A stretch of 64,000 nt of DNA. It comes from Streptomyces sp. P9-A2. GTDB taxonomy: Bacteria; Actinomycetota; Actinomycetes; Streptomycetales; Streptomycetaceae. Of the stretch, positions 23,933-33,380 are shown in pieces. The notes under the pieces were generated by a model that was given only the letters and a program-made list of their open reading frames with translations, searched no databases and had not been told where the DNA came from. A program made the position numbers and the translations under genes. Each line of letters opens with the position of its first letter. The stretch's first letter is position 1. The stretch lies in the NCBI RefSeq assembly GCF_036634175.1, contig NZ_JAZIFX010000001.1, forward strand, positions 5,704,001 to 5,768,000. Direction: 5' to 3'.

Positions 23933-24601
23933 GTGAACAAGGCCACGGCGTACGCCGCCACCACGGGCGTCGCGCTGCCCGAGCTGCAGGCCTCCCCGGC
24001 CGGGGAGGCGTGCGGCATGCTGCCCGCGCCTGTCGTCCGCGACCTGCGCGAGCGCGCCGGCCGCAGCCCGCACGCCCTGCTCTTCGGCCCCCGTGACCTC
24101 GTCGTGGTCACCGGACTGCCCGGCAGCGGCAAGTCCACCCTCATGCGGCGCGCGGCGCGCGGCACCCGTATCGACTCGCAGGACACCCGCGACCGCTGGG
24201 ACCGCGGCATGCCACGCCTCCTGCCGTACGCGGTGTACCGGCCCCTGGTCCGCCTCGCCCACTACGCCGGACTGCGGCGCGCCCTGCGCGCCGGCGAGGG
24301 AGTCGTCGTCCACGACTGCGGCACGCAGGCCTGGGTGCGCCGCTGGCTGGCCCGCGAGGCCCGCCGCCGGGGCGCGGACCTGCATCTGCTGCTGCTCGAC
24401 GTCCCCCCGGAGCAGGCCCTGGACGGCCAGCGCGAGCGCGGCCGCGGAGTCTCCCGGTACGCCTTCCGGCGTCACCGCACCGCCATCGACCGGCTGCTGA
24501 CGTCCGTGATGCGAGGTGACCTGCCCGCGGGCTGCGGCTCGGCCGTCCTGGCCGACCGCGACGCGGCGAACGCGCTGCACCGCATCGACTTCACGGACTG
24601 A
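23933..24601 (+). CDS. P-loop kinase-like ATPase (AAA_33 type)
   Basis: A 222-residue protein. After about 50 residues comes a Walker A VVTGLPGSGKSTL, then DSQDTRDRW, a Walker-B-like stretch VVVHDCG and an arginine-rich lid (RERGRGVSRYAFRRH). This is the zeta-toxin/polynucleotide-kinase fold, so it may phosphorylate a small substrate. GTG 23933 follows AGGGGAGG. It is separated from the riboswitch by a divergent promoter region and is adjacent to two SseB-family genes. Confidence 0.85.
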   Translation: MNKATAYAATTGVALPELQASPAGEACGMLPAPVVRDLRERAGRSPHALLFGPRDLVVVTGLPGSGKSTLMRRAARGTRIDSQDTRDRWDRGMPRLLPYAVYRPLVRLAHYAGLRRALRAGEGVVVHDCGTQAWVRRWLAREARRRGADLHLLLLDVPPEQALDGQRERGRGVSRYAFRRHRTAIDRLLTSVMRGDLPAGCGSAVLADRDAANALHRIDFTD

Positions 24602-24925
24602 CGACCGCCCGGGCGGCGACGGTACGAGCCGACCGCGTGCGGACCGGCGTGCGGACCGGCGTCCGTGTCGGCCGACCGCCGGGAGGGTCGGGCGGCGTGC
24701 CGGCCGGCCGCTGTGCCGGCCGCTGTGCCGGCCGAGCGCCGCGGGAGGCTGCCGCCCACGAACCGGTGGCTGTGCCGACCGGGCGCCCACGGGCTGACTG
24801 CCGCGGGGACCGACCGCCGGTACGGCCCGCCTTCGTCCGGCCCGATCGCCGCACAGGCCGACCGCAGGGCGCGGCAGCGGTTAGCCTTTCAGCCACAGCA
24901 GCGGTTCCAGGCAGGCGGTAGGCAG
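24602..24925. other. 324-bp intergenic stretch of GC-rich short repeats
   Basis: Contains tandem GCGGACCGGCGT (24645-24662), CCGCTGTGCCGG copies (about 24709-24735) and many CGACCG motifs. No gene with coding bias; the frame before the SseB start is open only because stops are rare in this composition. Confidence 0.5.
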
Positions 24926-25732
24926 ATGGACTTCCCGGCGGGCTTCTCCGCGGACTTCCCGGCACAGACTCACCCCCATCCGCACGGCGGATGGCCCGGC
25001 AACGAGTTGGAGGAGGTGCTCTCGGCCTCCCTCGGCGTCCCCTCGGCCGACGGCCGGATCGTCGAGGTACTGGGCCGGAGCTATCTGTGGGTGCCCCTGC
25101 CCAACGGCGGTGGGCCGGACAGCGGCCCGCTGGACCTGCCCACGATGGAGATCGAGGGCCAGGCGTACGTCCCGGTCTTCAGCTCCGAGGAACAGTTCCG
25201 TCAGGTCGTCGGCTCCCACCTGTCGTTCACCGTCGCGCCCGCGGTGGAGTTCGCGCGCGGTCTGCCACCGCAGGCCGGGATCGCCGTGAACCCCGGGGGA
25301 GTGGTCGGCGTCCCGCTGCCGCCACCCGCCGTCGCCGCCCTGTGCCGTGCCGGACGCGGACCGCTGGACGGCCCCATGAGCGGCGGCCGGGTCAAGCTGT
25401 TCGAACCCGACTGGCAGGACGACCCGGTGGGCTTCCTCGCCGCCGCCGCCACGGAGTTCGAGGCCCTCGGCGTCGTCTCCACCGCCCGCCGCTGCCTCGC
25501 CGAGATCGAGACGGCCGAACCGGTGCTGTTCGTCGGCGTCGAACTGTCCCCCGTCGAACTGGCCCGTGCGGAGGGCGACCTGCGGGCCGCGCCGATGGAC
25601 GCGCTGGGCCGCGCGCTGGGCCGCGAGCCGGTGAAGTGGCCCGTCAACCTGGTTCTTCTGGACGTGGCCCAGGACCCGGTCGGCCAGTGGATGCGCGACC
25701 GCGTCCGCCCCTTCTACCAGTGGGCGCGGTGA
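24926..25732 (+). CDS. SseB family protein, first copy
   Basis: A 268-residue protein with SseB N-terminal domain (about 25-140; LWVPLP, YVPVFSSEEQF) and a C-terminal SseB domain ending DPVGQWMRDRVRPFYQWAR. In E. coli SseB is linked to serine sensitivity and rhodanese activity; no catalytic residues are known. ATG 24926 chosen because it begins the conserved protein. A paralogue follows 150 bp downstream, and both end in a WxRxxxRPFY motif. Confidence 0.85.
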   Translation: MDFPAGFSADFPAQTHPHPHGGWPGNELEEVLSASLGVPSADGRIVEVLGRSYLWVPLPNGGGPDSGPLDLPTMEIEGQAYVPVFSSEEQFRQVVGSHLSFTVAPAVEFARGLPPQAGIAVNPGGVVGVPLPPPAVAALCRAGRGPLDGPMSGGRVKLFEPDWQDDPVGFLAAAATEFEALGVVSTARRCLAEIETAEPVLFVGVELSPVELARAEGDLRAAPMDALGRALGREPVKWPVNLVLLDVAQDPVGQWMRDRVRPFYQWAR

Positions 25733-25883
25733 GGGGGAGGCGGCCGGCCGAGGTGAGGGGGACGCGGCGCCGCCGGAGGCCGGCCGCGGACCGGCGGAGC
25801 TCCCCGGAGCCGAGAGGCGCTTAAGCTAGGTTCATCGGTTCGGGCGAGGGTGTTGTACGGGTGGTACGGAGGGGCGATACAAA

Positions 25884-26672
25884 GTGAGCGCAGGCACCGC
25901 GGCGGCCGGGCAGGTCGAGCACATGCTGCGCCAGGTGACACCGGGGCGTTACGACGCCTACGAGGCGTTGCTGCGCGCGCTCGCGACCCCCTCCTCCGGT
26001 CATGTCTGGATGCTGCTGTGGCAGGGCCAAGCGGGTTCCCCGGACGCCCAGTACGGGAACATGGAGGTCGACGGCTTCGACTACGCGCCCTGCGTGACCT
26101 CGGCCCAGGAACTGTCCGCCAGTGGCTGGAACCGGTCCTACGAGGTCGTCGACGGCATCGAGGCCGCCCGCGCCCTCTATCCCGACCGCTACGGACTCTG
26201 GCTCAATCCGCACGCCCCCGGCGGCGGCCTCGGCATCCCCTGGCTCGATCTGCGCAGACTCGCCACCGGCCTCGACCGCCAGCCCGCAGGGCCCCTGCGG
26301 CTGTCCGAACCCGCCATCGAGATCCCGCAGTTCTACGCCCTGCTCGCGCAGAACGCGCACCGCACCCCCACCGTCCGCTCGCTGCGCCGCGCCTGGGTGC
26401 AGCCGGCGCTGGGCGCCCCGTACCTCGCCATCGGCCTGGACGTGTACGACACGTCGCCACCGGCCGTGGACGCGGTGCGCGCCATGATGCAGCAGTCGCT
26501 CGGCGCGGTCCCGGACGGGCTCCCGGTGTCGACCGTCGCGATGTCCGACGAGCACGATCCGGTCGCGATGTGGCTGCGCGCCAATGCCCGCCCCTTCTAC
26601 GACCGCGAGGCCCACGGCGCCGTCGTGCCCCCCGCCGCGGGCTCCGGCCATCCGCCCGCGCACCAGCGCTGA
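25884..26672 (+). CDS. SseB family protein, second copy
   Basis: A 262-residue divergent paralogue of the previous gene: VWMLLWQG, VDGFDYAPCVTSAQEL and C-terminal DPVAMWLRANARPFYDREA. It has an extra N-terminal helix (VEHMLRQVTPGRYDAYEALLRAL). GTG 25884 with GGAGG site. Function unknown; the tandem arrangement suggests a heteromeric pair. Confidence 0.83.
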   Translation: MSAGTAAAGQVEHMLRQVTPGRYDAYEALLRALATPSSGHVWMLLWQGQAGSPDAQYGNMEVDGFDYAPCVTSAQELSASGWNRSYEVVDGIEAARALYPDRYGLWLNPHAPGGGLGIPWLDLRRLATGLDRQPAGPLRLSEPAIEIPQFYALLAQNAHRTPTVRSLRRAWVQPALGAPYLAIGLDVYDTSPPAVDAVRAMMQQSLGAVPDGLPVSTVAMSDEHDPVAMWLRANARPFYDREAHGAVVPPAAGSGHPPAHQR

Positions 26673-27101
26673 CCGGGGCGTATACGGGGGAGACGGGTGC
26701 GGTCGGTGCCCGGCCGCACCTTCATGTGCTGACTCAGCGTGACGGTGTCCACGGAGTGGACAGGAGTGCCGGCGGAGAGAGCCCACGCCCTCGCCGAGCG
26801 CCGGGTTTATGACAGGTTTTCAGCCATGTGCGCTCAGCTATCACCGGTCGACCGCCCGTCACCTGCGGTTTTACCCGTTCTTCACGCCGTCCGAAGCTTC
26901 CCGGAGGGGAGTGGAGGGGGACTCGAATGTCTCGAGGCGGTTAATTCCTGACGGAGGGACGCCTGAAGCGTCCCATATGTCAACTGTTCAGATCTCAGGT
27001 AGGTATCACCGGTATCCGGACTGTTCTCGACTCGCTGTGAACATCTGTAGTGTTCGGCCGGTCAAGATGCATCCACATAGCGGACCCGGAGTGGCCCCAA
27101 T
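26673..27101 (+). promoter_or_regulatory. 429-bp leader of the oligopeptide transporter operon
   Basis: Lower GC than its surroundings, no gene. A 7-bp hairpin (TGTCCAC/GTGGACA, 26746-26762) may end SseB transcription. TAGTGT at 27048-27053 is a possible -10, but no matching -35 at normal spacing is clear. CGGAG lies 11 nt before the substrate-binding-protein start. Confidence 0.45.
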
Positions 27102-28772
27102 ATGCGCATATCCAAGTCCCGAGGCGCTCGGGCGATCACGGCCGCGGTGGCGGTCGCTCTGATCGCCACGGGCTGCTCCAGCGAACGGGACAGTGACAAC
27201 AAGAGCGACGGCAAGAAGGACACCTTCGTCTTCGCCGGCGCCGGTGACCCTGGCTCTCTGGACCCTGCCCTCGCGAGCGACGGTGAAACCTTCCGCGTGA
27301 CGCGTCAGGCGTTCGAGGCTCTCATCGAGCACGAGTCCGGCGGCAGCGAAATGGTCGGCGGCCTCGCCGACAAGTGGTCGAGCAACGACGAGGGCACCGT
27401 CTGGACCTTCGACCTCCGCAAGAACGTGAAGTTCCACGACGGCGAGGCGTTCAACGCCGCGGCCGTCTGCGCCAACTACGACCACTGGTTCAACTGGACG
27501 GGCACCTACCAGTCCAGCGCGGTCTCCTACTACTGGCAGACCATCATGGGCGGCTTCGCGAAGAACGAGGACAAGGAAACGCCCGAGGCGAACTACAAGT
27601 CCTGCACCGCGAAGGACGAGAACACCGCCGTCATCGAGGTCAAGGAGCCCTCCGCCAACCTCCCCGGCGGCTTCTCCCTGAACGCCCTGGCGATCCACTC
27701 GCCGAAGGCGATCGAGGAGTACAAGAAGCAGGACGCCTCCGCCAAGGGCGACGCCATCACGTACCCCAAGTACAGCCAGGAGGCCGGCACGGTCGCCGGT
27801 ACCGGCCCGTACAAGATCACGAAGTGGAACAAGGGCAACAAGGAAGTCTCCCTTGAGCGCTTCGACGGCTACTGGGGCGAGAAGGCGAAGATCAAGAACC
27901 TGGTCTTCCGTACGATCTCCGATGAGCAGACGCGCCGTCAGGCGCTCCAGGCCGGTGACATCGACGGCTACGACCTGGTCGCGCCGGCCGACGTCAAGAC
28001 CCTCGAGGACCAGGGTTACGGCGTCCCGACGCGTGGCGTCTTCAACCTCTTCTACGTGGGCATGAGCCAGGAGGCCAACCCCGCGCTGAAGAAGAAGGAA
28101 GTCCGCCAGGCCATCGCGCACTCGATCGACCGGGAGAACCTGGTCAAGACCCAGCTGCCCGAGGGCGGCAAGGTCGCCGACCAGTTCATGCCCGACACGA
28201 TCGAGGGCTACTCCAAGGACGTCAAGCAGTACGCGTACGACACGGGCGAGGCCAAGAAGCTCCTCAAGAAGGCCGGCCAGGAGAAGCTGAAGGTCGACTT
28301 CTGCTACCCGACCGAGGTCACCCGCCCGTACATGCCTGCCCCGCAGGACCTGTTCGAGCTGATGAAGGACGACCTGGAGAAGTCCGGCATCACGGTCACG
28401 CCGAAGGCGATGAAGTGGGCCCCGGACTACCTGGACGCCACCGAGGCGGGCTCCTGCGACCTGCACATGCTCGGCTGGACCGGTGACTTCAACGACGGCT
28501 TCAACTTCATCGGCACCTGGTTCTCCGGGTACGACAAGCAGTGGGGCTTCAAGGACAAGAAGGTCTTCGACGCCGTGAACGCCGGCTCCAAGCTCGGCAA
28601 GCACGACGAGCGCATCGCCGCGTACAAGAACGCCAACGAGGTCGTCATGGAGTACCTGCCGGGTGTCCCGGTCTCGTCCTCCCCGCCGGCCATCGCCTTC
28701 GGCAAGAACGTGAACCCGCCGAACGTCTCCCCGCTGACGCAGGAAGTCTTCTCCGAGGCTTCTTTCAAGTAA
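27102..28772 (+). CDS. Oligopeptide ABC transporter substrate-binding lipoprotein
   Basis: A 556-residue SBP_bac_5 (DppA/OppA) protein. The signal peptide ends in lipobox IATGC (Cys about 26), followed by a Ser/Asp/Lys linker and the family motif LDPALASDGETFRV. It captures peptides outside the membrane for the permeases downstream. Codon use is unusually uniform (AAG, AAC, GAG), as expected for a highly expressed gene. Confidence 0.95.
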   Translation: MRISKSRGARAITAAVAVALIATGCSSERDSDNKSDGKKDTFVFAGAGDPGSLDPALASDGETFRVTRQAFEALIEHESGGSEMVGGLADKWSSNDEGTVWTFDLRKNVKFHDGEAFNAAAVCANYDHWFNWTGTYQSSAVSYYWQTIMGGFAKNEDKETPEANYKSCTAKDENTAVIEVKEPSANLPGGFSLNALAIHSPKAIEEYKKQDASAKGDAITYPKYSQEAGTVAGTGPYKITKWNKGNKEVSLERFDGYWGEKAKIKNLVFRTISDEQTRRQALQAGDIDGYDLVAPADVKTLEDQGYGVPTRGVFNLFYVGMSQEANPALKKKEVRQAIAHSIDRENLVKTQLPEGGKVADQFMPDTIEGYSKDVKQYAYDTGEAKKLLKKAGQEKLKVDFCYPTEVTRPYMPAPQDLFELMKDDLEKSGITVTPKAMKWAPDYLDATEAGSCDLHMLGWTGDFNDGFNFIGTWFSGYDKQWGFKDKKVFDAVNAGSKLGKHDERIAAYKNANEVVMEYLPGVPVSSSPPAIAFGKNVNPPNVSPLTQEVFSEASFK

Positions 28773-28802
28773 GCGAGCAGTAGCCACCCAAGCACAAAGG
28801 GT

Positions 28803-28834
28803 CCGCCCGGCCGTCGAAACTCACGGCCGGGCGG
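28803..28834 (+). terminator. Intercistronic hairpin after the substrate-binding protein
   Basis: Perfect 12-bp stem CCGCCCGGCCGT / ACGGCCGGGCGG with loop CGAAACTC, 30 nt after the stop. It would stabilise the first cistron or attenuate transcription, raising binding protein over permease levels. Confidence 0.75.
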
Positions 28835-28876
28835 GGCCATTCATGGAACACATCACGTAAGAAAGGGGCATGCGGG

Positions 28877-29881
28877 GTGCTGCGTCTCGTCGTACGAAGA
28901 CTGCTCCAGCTCATACCCACGCTGCTCGGCCTGTCGGTACTGCTCTTTCTGTGGCTCGACCGGCTGCCCGGCGGACCCGCCTCAGCGATCCTGGGGGAGA
29001 AGGCCACCGAGGCCGAAGTAATCCGCATCAACCGCGCACTCGGGCTGGACCAGCCCGTCTACGTCCAGTACTGGCGCTTCCTTAAGCGCATCGCCGAACT
29101 CGACCTGGGCACCTCCACCCAGACCGGACAGCCGGTGTGGGACGAGTTCGTCCTGCGCTTCCCCGCGACCGTGGAGCTGTCCCTCCTCGCGATCCTCCTC
29201 GCCGTGGCCATCGGTATCCCGCTCGGTTACTTCGCCGCCCGCAACCGCGGTGGCTGGCTCGACGTCACCGCGGTCTCCGGCTCGCTCGTCGGCATCTGCA
29301 TCCCGGTCTTCTTCCTCGCCCTGATCCTCAAGAGCGTCTTCGCCGTCCAGCTCGGGCTCTTCCCCGTCTCCGGACGCCAGGAAACCGGCATCGACGCCAC
29401 GAGCGTGACCGGCTTCGCCGTCCTGGACGGCATCCTCACCGGGGAGTTGGACGCCGCCGGGAACGCGCTCCATCACCTGATCCTGCCCTCCATCGCCCTG
29501 GCGTCCATCCCGCTCGCGGTCATCGTGCGCATGACCCGCGCCAGCGTCCTCGAGGTGCAGGACGAGGACTACGTCCGCACCGCCGAGGCCAAGGGCCTCA
29601 AACGGAGCGTCGTCCGCGGCCGGCACGTGCTGCGCAACGCGATGCTCCCCGTGGTGACCGCGGTCGGCCTCCTCACGGGCTCCCTGCTGTCCGGCGCGGT
29701 CCTGACCGAGTCGGTGTTCGACTTCGGCGGCATCGGCTCCTTCATCCGGACCGCGATCGACGGCCGCGACTACCCCGTGCTCGTCGGGTTCATCATGTTC
29801 ATCGCGATGGTGTACGTCCTGATCAACCTGCTGGTGGACGTGGCGTACAGCCTCATCGACCCGAGAGTGCGGGTGCACTAG
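28877..29881 (+). CDS. Peptide ABC transporter permease (DppB/OppB type)
   Basis: A 334-residue permease with N-terminal helix LIPTLLGLSVLLF, about six membrane helices and the EAA loop VRTAEAKGLKRSVVRGRHVLRNAM contacting the ATPases. GTG 28877 after AAAGGGG. Second gene of the operon; its TAG is 1 nt before the next GTG. Confidence 0.95.
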   Translation: MLRLVVRRLLQLIPTLLGLSVLLFLWLDRLPGGPASAILGEKATEAEVIRINRALGLDQPVYVQYWRFLKRIAELDLGTSTQTGQPVWDEFVLRFPATVELSLLAILLAVAIGIPLGYFAARNRGGWLDVTAVSGSLVGICIPVFFLALILKSVFAVQLGLFPVSGRQETGIDATSVTGFAVLDGILTGELDAAGNALHHLILPSIALASIPLAVIVRMTRASVLEVQDEDYVRTAEAKGLKRSVVRGRHVLRNAMLPVVTAVGLLTGSLLSGAVLTESVFDFGGIGSFIRTAIDGRDYPVLVGFIMFIAMVYVLINLLVDVAYSLIDPRVRVH

Positions 29882-29882
29882 C

Positions 29883-30842
29883 GTGAGCGTCGCAACCAAG
29901 ACCGAAAAGATCCAGCGCCTCGCGGAACTGACCGCGACCAAGGAGACCAGCACCGGCGCCAGCCTGTGGCGGGAAGCCTTCCGCCGTCTCCGGCGCAGCA
30001 AGATGGCGATCATCGGCGCGGCCGTCATCGCCCTGTTCGTCCTCGTCGCGATCGTCGGGCCCTACCTCACCCCGTACGCCCCGACGGCCCAGACCTGGCG
30101 GGGCGAGGTCTTCCCCAACCGGGGCGAGTTCGTCGGCCCGCGCGGCGAGAACTGGTTCGGAATCGACCACCTCGGCCGGGACCTGTTCTCCCGCATACTG
30201 GTCGGCGCCCGCCAGACGCTGCTCGTCGGCGTCGTCGCCACGCTCATCGGCCTGATCATCGGCTTCCTGATCGGCGGCCTCTCCGGAGCCGCCGCCACCC
30301 TCGGCGGCGACGCCGGAAAGCGCGTCGACTCCGTCATCATGCGCTTCATCGACATGATGCTGGCGATGCCCTCGCTGCTGCTGGCCGTCTCCATCGCCGC
30401 CGTCATGGGCCAGTCACTGACCACCGTGATGATCGCCGTGGGTGTCGTCCAGATACCGGTGTTCGCCCGGCTGCTGCGCGGCTCCATGCTGGCGCAGGGC
30501 GGCGCGGACTACGTGCTCGCGGCCAAGTCCCTGGGCGTGCGCAAGCGGCGCATCGTGGTCTCGCAGATCATCCCCAACTCGCTCAGCCCGGTGATCGTGC
30601 AGGCCACGCTCTCCCTGGCCACCGCGATCATCGAGGCCTCCGCCCTGTCCTACCTGGGCCTGGGCAACCCCGACCCGGCCATCCCCGAGTGGGGCGTCAT
30701 GCTCGCCCAGGCACAGCGCTTCTTCGACAACGCGCCGATGATGTCGGTCTACCCTGCCGTCGGCATCGTCATCACCGCCCTCGGCTTCACCCTCCTCGGC
30801 GAGGCCATGCGGGAAGCCCTCGACCCGAAGCTGAGAGGCTGA
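29883..30842 (+). CDS. Peptide ABC transporter permease (DppC/OppC type)
   Basis: A 319-residue permease with N-terminal OppC_N segment (FRRLRRSKMAIIGAAVIALF), family motif FGIDHLGRDLFSRIL, and EAA loop VLAAKSLGVRKRRIVVSQI. About six helices. Pairs with the preceding permease to form the translocation pore. Confidence 0.95.
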   Translation: MSVATKTEKIQRLAELTATKETSTGASLWREAFRRLRRSKMAIIGAAVIALFVLVAIVGPYLTPYAPTAQTWRGEVFPNRGEFVGPRGENWFGIDHLGRDLFSRILVGARQTLLVGVVATLIGLIIGFLIGGLSGAAATLGGDAGKRVDSVIMRFIDMMLAMPSLLLAVSIAAVMGQSLTTVMIAVGVVQIPVFARLLRGSMLAQGGADYVLAAKSLGVRKRRIVVSQIIPNSLSPVIVQATLSLATAIIEASALSYLGLGNPDPAIPEWGVMLAQAQRFFDNAPMMSVYPAVGIVITALGFTLLGEAMREALDPKLRG

Positions 30843-30848
30843 ACCACC

Positions 30849-31850
30849 ATGTCTCTGCTCACTGTCGACGAACTGACCGTCACCTTCGGCGGCCGCGGCC
30901 GCAAGGAGTCCCGGGCGGTCGACGGCGTCTCCTTCGAGGTCGACCAGGGCCAGGTCGTGGGCCTGGTCGGCGAGTCCGGCTGCGGAAAGTCCGTCACCTC
31001 CCTGGCCCTGATGGGCCTGTTGCCCCCCAAGGGCGTCACGGTCGGCGGCCGCGCCGAATTCGACGGCACGGATCTGTTCACCATGAGCACGTCCGCCCGT
31101 CGCGACCTGCGTGGCAGCAAGATGGCGATGATCTTCCAGGACCCGCTGTCCTCGCTCAACCCGGTCGTGCCGATCGGCGTGCAGGTCACCGAGATCCTGG
31201 AGCGCCACCGCGGGATGAAGGGGGAGGCCGCCCGCAGGGAGGCCGCCCACCTGCTGGACCGGGTCGGTATCCCCGACCCGACCCGGCGGCTCAAGGAGTA
31301 CCCGCACCAGCTCTCCGGCGGTATGCGCCAGCGCGCGCTGATCGCCATGGCGGTGGCCTGTGCCCCGAGTCTGCTCATCGCCGACGAGCCCACCACGGCC
31401 CTCGACGTGACCATCCAGGCCCAGATCCTGGAGCTGCTCAAGGAACTCGTGGACAAGCAGGGCACCGCCCTGCTGATGATCACCCACGACCTCGGTGTGG
31501 TCGCCGGCATCTGCGACCAGGTCAACGTGCTCTACGCGGGCAAGGCCGTGGAGTCCGCCGGGCGCCGCGAGCTGTTCGCCCACCCCACCCACCCCTACAC
31601 GCACGGACTGCTGGGCTCCATCCCGCGCCTGGACGCTCCCCGGGGCGAGTCCCTCAAGCCCATCCGCGGCTCCATCAACGACCGTGTCGCCTGGGTCGAC
31701 GGCTGTGCCTTCGCGCCCCGCTGCGACCGGTACGAGATGGGCTGCCTGACCGGCACCCCGCAGCTCGCCGAGCCGCGTGCCGCCGATCACCGGGTGCGGT
31801 GCGTCAACCCCGTACTCGACGACGCGAAGGCCGAGGAGGTCCCCGCATGA
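30849..31850 (+). CDS. Peptide ABC transporter ATP-binding protein (DppD/OppD type)
   Basis: A 333-residue ATPase: Walker A GESGCGKSV, signature LSGGMRQR, Walker B LLIADEPTTALD, and a C-terminal oligo_HPY domain with HPYTHGLLGSIP and a cysteine cluster (DGCAFAPRCDRYEMGC). That cluster matches the iron-sulfur-type Cys of Dpp/Opp ATPases. Overlaps the next gene by ATGA. Confidence 0.95.
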   Translation: MSLLTVDELTVTFGGRGRKESRAVDGVSFEVDQGQVVGLVGESGCGKSVTSLALMGLLPPKGVTVGGRAEFDGTDLFTMSTSARRDLRGSKMAMIFQDPLSSLNPVVPIGVQVTEILERHRGMKGEAARREAAHLLDRVGIPDPTRRLKEYPHQLSGGMRQRALIAMAVACAPSLLIADEPTTALDVTIQAQILELLKELVDKQGTALLMITHDLGVVAGICDQVNVLYAGKAVESAGRRELFAHPTHPYTHGLLGSIPRLDAPRGESLKPIRGSINDRVAWVDGCAFAPRCDRYEMGCLTGTPQLAEPRAADHRVRCVNPVLDDAKAEEVPA

Positions 31851-33103
31851 GCCTGCTCGAACTGGACGGCGTCAAGGTCCACTTCCCCATCAAGAAGGGC
31901 GTGCTGTTCGACCGTACGGTCGGGCACGTCTACGCCGTGGACGGGGTGTCCCTGAAGGTCGAGGCCGGCGAGACCTACGGCCTGGTCGGCGAGTCCGGCT
32001 GCGGCAAGACCACCCTCGGGCGGTCGGTGCTGCGGCTCGTGGACATCACCGAGGGGTCGGTCGTCCTCGACGGCACCGACCTGGCGAAGCTGCCGAACGA
32101 GGAGATGCGCCGCTTCCGGCGCCGGCTCCAGATGGTCTTCCAGGACCCGCTGGGCTCGCTCAACCCCCGGCAGAACATCGAGTCGATCCTGTCCGAGGGC
32201 ATGGTCGCCCACGGCATCGGCAAGAACCAGGAGGAGCGCCGCGAGAAGATCAAGGCGATCCTGGAGCGGGTCGGCCTGCCCTCCAACGCCCTCGCCCGCT
32301 ACCCGCACGAGTTCTCCGGCGGTCAGCGCCAGCGCATCGGCATCGCCCGCGCGCTGGTCCTCGAGCCGGACGTGATCATCTGCGACGAGCCGGTCTCCGC
32401 GCTCGACGTGTCGATCCAGGCCCAGGTCGTCAACCTCCTGGAGGAACTCCAGGAGGAACTCGGTCTGACCTACCTGGTCATCGCCCACGACCTCGCGGTC
32501 GTCCGGCACATCTCCGACGTGATCGGCGTGATGTACCTGGGCTCGCTGGTCGAGGAGGCGCCGAGCGACACGCTGTACGCCGAGCCCAAGCACCCGTACA
32601 CCAAGGCCCTGATGTCGGCCGTGCCGGTGCCGGACCCGGAGGTGGAGGACCGCCGCGAGCGCATCCTGCTCACCGGCGACCTGCCCTCCCCGGCGAACCC
32701 GCCGGCCGGCTGCCGCTTCCACACCCGCTGCCCCTGGGCCCAGGCCGAGAAGTGCGCGACCGAACGGCCGGAGCTGAAGGACGTCGGCGGCGGTCACCGG
32801 GTGGCCTGCCACTACACCGCCGAGATCGCGTCGGGAGAGCTGACACCGACCCGGCCGACGGGCATCGAGGCCGTCACGGAGACCACCGAGGACGTGGTGG
32901 TGGAGCAGGCCGAGGGCGAAGCGGAGATTCCCGCCGCGCTCCTGCCGGCCGACTCGACGACCAAGCCGGACGCCGCGGTGGTCAAGGAGAAGGTGCCGGC
33001 AGCGGTCGAGGTCCCGAGCGACTCGACGGCCGATGCCATCGCGAAGGACCACGACGTCACGGGGCCGGACGCGTCCGGCAAGGGCCCGGCCGGGACCGCC
33101 TGA
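31847..33103 (+). CDS. Peptide ABC transporter ATP-binding protein (DppF/OppF type)
   Basis: A 418-residue ATPase: Walker [11 protein letters not shown], signature FSGGQRQR, Walker [13 protein letters not shown], oligo_HPY region [12 protein letters not shown] and Cys cluster [16 protein letters not shown]. The last 90 residues are a low-complexity Val/Glu/Ala/Asp tail not found in standard homologues (about 330 residues). ATG 31847 overlaps the upstream stop. Last gene of the operon, followed by a terminator. Confidence 0.95.
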   Translation: MSLLELDGVKVHFPIKKGVLFDRTVGHVYAVDGVSLKVEAGETYGLVGESGCGKTTLGRSVLRLVDITEGSVVLDGTDLAKLPNEEMRRFRRRLQMVFQDPLGSLNPRQNIESILSEGMVAHGIGKNQEERREKIKAILERVGLPSNALARYPHEFSGGQRQRIGIARALVLEPDVIICDEPVSALDVSIQAQVVNLLEELQEELGLTYLVIAHDLAVVRHISDVIGVMYLGSLVEEAPSDTLYAEPKHPYTKALMSAVPVPDPEVEDRRERILLTGDLPSPANPPAGCRFHTRCPWAQAEKCATERPELKDVGGGHRVACHYTAEIASGELTPTRPTGIEAVTETTEDVVVEQAEGEAEIPAALLPADSTTKPDAAVVKEKVPAAVEVPSDSTADAIAKDHDVTGPDASGKGPAGTA

Positions 33104-33148
33104 CGGACCGCCGTATTTCCCGAAGTACCGAAGTACCGGATTACCGGA

Positions 33149-33190
33149 TTCCTGGAGCACCGGACGAAGCAACCGTCCGGTGCTCCGGAA
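33149..33190 (+). terminator. Terminator of the peptide transporter operon
   Basis: Perfect 13-bp stem GGAGCACCGGACG (33154-33166) / CGTCCGGTGCTCC (33174-33186) with loop AAGCAAC, extended by TTCC/GGAA around a single bulge. It is preceded by short direct repeats (GAAGTACC twice, GGATTACC). Confidence 0.85.
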
Positions 33191-33327
33191 CCCTTCGGGC
33201 TACCGCCCGGTGCCCGCCCGGATCGGTTCGCACCTTCGCGGACAGCCCGGCGGTCGCCGGACGACCGGACCGCGGGTCTGATCCAGCGGCGACCGGTCCC
33301 CGGACAGCACGTTCGTATCGACCCTTG

Positions 33328-33356
33328 CCCCTCGCCTTGCTTTGTAAGGCGAGGGG
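33328..33356 (+). terminator. Hairpin directly before the UPF0126 gene
   Basis: Perfect 11-bp stem CCCCTCGCCTT / AAGGCGAGGGG with loop GCTTTGT. The right arm ends in GAGGGG only 3 nt before TTG 33360. It can therefore be read as a second terminator or as a hairpin hiding a ribosome site. Confidence 0.6.
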
Positions 33357-33380
33357 TCCTTGCTGAGTAAGAATGTCAAG

